Shown here one piece after another: positions 5,629 to 6,251 of a stretch of DNA of 6,251 bases. Within the stretch, counting starts at the first letter, position 1, and every line of letters starts with the position of its first letter. Source of the DNA: Thermoplasmata archaeon (GTDB lineage Archaea; Thermoplasmatota; E2; DHVEG-1); assembly GCA_003649715.1 (NCBI GenBank), contig QMSS01000084.1:1-6251 (forward strand), read 5' to 3'. The notes below the pieces were generated by a model that saw only the letters and a program-made list of their open reading frames with translations, had not been told where the DNA came from and ran no database searches. Both the position numbers and the translations under genes were made by a program.

Positions 5629-6251
5629 CTAACTCCTGATCGTCCAATATTTTTTTGGATCAACACAATTATTAGTCACATTTTTTGTTTTTTCTTGTAG
5701 TATTTCTATTATTCTTTCTGCTGCTTTTTTGTCTCCTTGTGGTTTTGGTAGTTTTTTTGCTAGTTTTTGTGCGTTTTGGTAGTATTTTTGGTAGTTGTTG
5801 AATATTTTTTGTATGGCTTGTTGTAGTTTTTTTGGGTTGTAGTTTTTTTTGGATAGTATTATTCCTGTTTGGTGTCCTATCATTTTTTCTAGGTTGAGGT
5901 GTTGTTCGAATTGCATGGGGTATCCTATTATGGGTTTTCCTGCGTAGGCTGCGTTGTATACGGTTCCTTGTCCGCCGTGTATTATGGCTAGGTCTACTTT
6001 TTGGTGTATTTTTTTGATTGATGGTACGTGTTGTAGTAGTAGTATGTGTGGTTTTAGTTTTGGTGTTTCTTTTTTTTTGAGTATGTTGGTGTGTATTGCT
6101 ATTGTGTTGTGTTTTGTTTGGTTTAGTGTTTGTAGTATTTTGAGGAAGAGTTTTTTGTCTCCGCTGCTTCCCATGGTTAGTAGTATTTTTCGTCCTGGTT
6201 TTTGTAGGTGTTTTTCTATTTTTTTTTCTATCTCCCTTGTCTCTTTTTCTG
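5629..6251 (-). CDS. C-terminal half of a GT1/MGT-type glycosyltransferase (5' end outside the window)
   Basis: The frame is open to the right edge, so the ATG at 6172-6174 is internal and 206 complete residues are visible. KILLTMGSSG (21-30) is the first strand and loop of the C-terminal GT-B domain. HVPSIKKIHQKVDLAIIHGG leads into HGGQGTVYNAAYAGKPIIGY (91-110) and PMQFEQHLN, the donor-binding signature of UDP-glucuronosyl- and macrolide-type GT1 enzymes and MurG relatives; E115-Q116 (in QFEQ) take the sugar-contact place. The gene is first in a leftward operon with the GT-B gene at 4410. Its codon use is extreme: none of the first 189 readable codons ends in T and only six end in G (three Met, two GAG and one AGG). 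The last 17 codons (residues 190-206) abruptly use T-ending codons, suggesting that the C-terminal tail is a recombinational add-on. Donor and acceptor cannot be told. Confidence 0.82.
   Translation of the reverse strand, partial: EKETREIEKKIEKHLQKPGRKILLTMGSSGDKKLFLKILQTLNQTKHNTIAIHTNILKKKETPKLKPHILLLQHVPSIKKIHQKVDLAIIHGGQGTVYNAAYAGKPIIGYPMQFEQHLNLEKMIGHQTGIILSKKNYNPKKLQQAIQKIFNNYQKYYQNAQKLAKKLPKPQGDKKAAERIIEILQEKTKNVTNNCVDPKKYWTIRS

Noticed and set aside
5664..5666. GTG as the start of the GT-B gene
   Set aside because: It would add 16 residues before the Rossmann opening and overlap the upstream gene by 38 bases; ATG 5616-5618 gives a normal operon spacing with an AGGAG site.
6172..6174. 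ATG as the start of the GT1-like gene
   Set aside because: The frame stays open upstream to the window edge, and KILLT immediately before this Met forms the first strand of the C-terminal domain. The Met is internal.
5683..6251. G/T-rich low-complexity strand considered as a repeat array or a CRISPR-like element
   Set aside because: There is no periodic unit; the pattern is fully explained by the A/C-ending codons of the minus-strand glycosyltransferase.

Overview
The window is AT-rich DNA, roughly one third G+C by eye, with tightly spaced genes. It has few clear Shine-Dalgarno sites, TATA-like boxes in the gaps and plain oligo-T tracts after genes. These features, with a DRTGG-domain protein at the left edge and a 12-codon fragment that resembles the start of archaeal NAC, suggest an uncultured archaeon. 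A Thermoplasmatota-like lineage is one possibility, but this rests on general style and no marker gene settles it.

Layout: 1-267 (+) is the 3' end of a Pta/BioD-like protein carrying a DRTGG domain. 268-590 has no convincing intact gene, but holds an oligo-T terminator, a perfect 14-bp palindrome and the NAC-like fragment. 591-1418 (+) is a sulfotransferase with TPST-like motifs. It converges on a second, quite different sulfotransferase at 1532-2500 (-). 2718-4373 (+) is an alkaline-phosphatase-superfamily hydrolase with a complete two-metal site. It converges on a two-gene glycosyltransferase operon read leftward: the C-terminal half of a GT1-like enzyme (5629-6251, running off the right edge), followed by a GT-B enzyme (4410-5618). 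The start of the second gene lies 10 nt after the stop of the first.

How they might work together: two glycosyltransferases, two sulfotransferases and one metal-dependent phospho-hydrolase look like part of a surface-glycan or glycolipid decoration locus. In such a locus a glycan is built and then sulfated from PAPS. This is inferred from gene company. No PAPS-synthesis, flippase or oligosaccharyltransferase gene is in view.

The most unusual signals are compositional. The 189 codons I can read of the GT1-like gene include no codon ending in T, yet 9 of its last 17 codons end in T, so the gene has a sharp mosaic joint at about 5682/5683. Separately, the plus strand changes from A/C-rich (left of about 1450) to G/T-rich (right of it). 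This is not explained by gene direction alone, because the + strand genes at 591 and 2718 have opposite third-base preferences.
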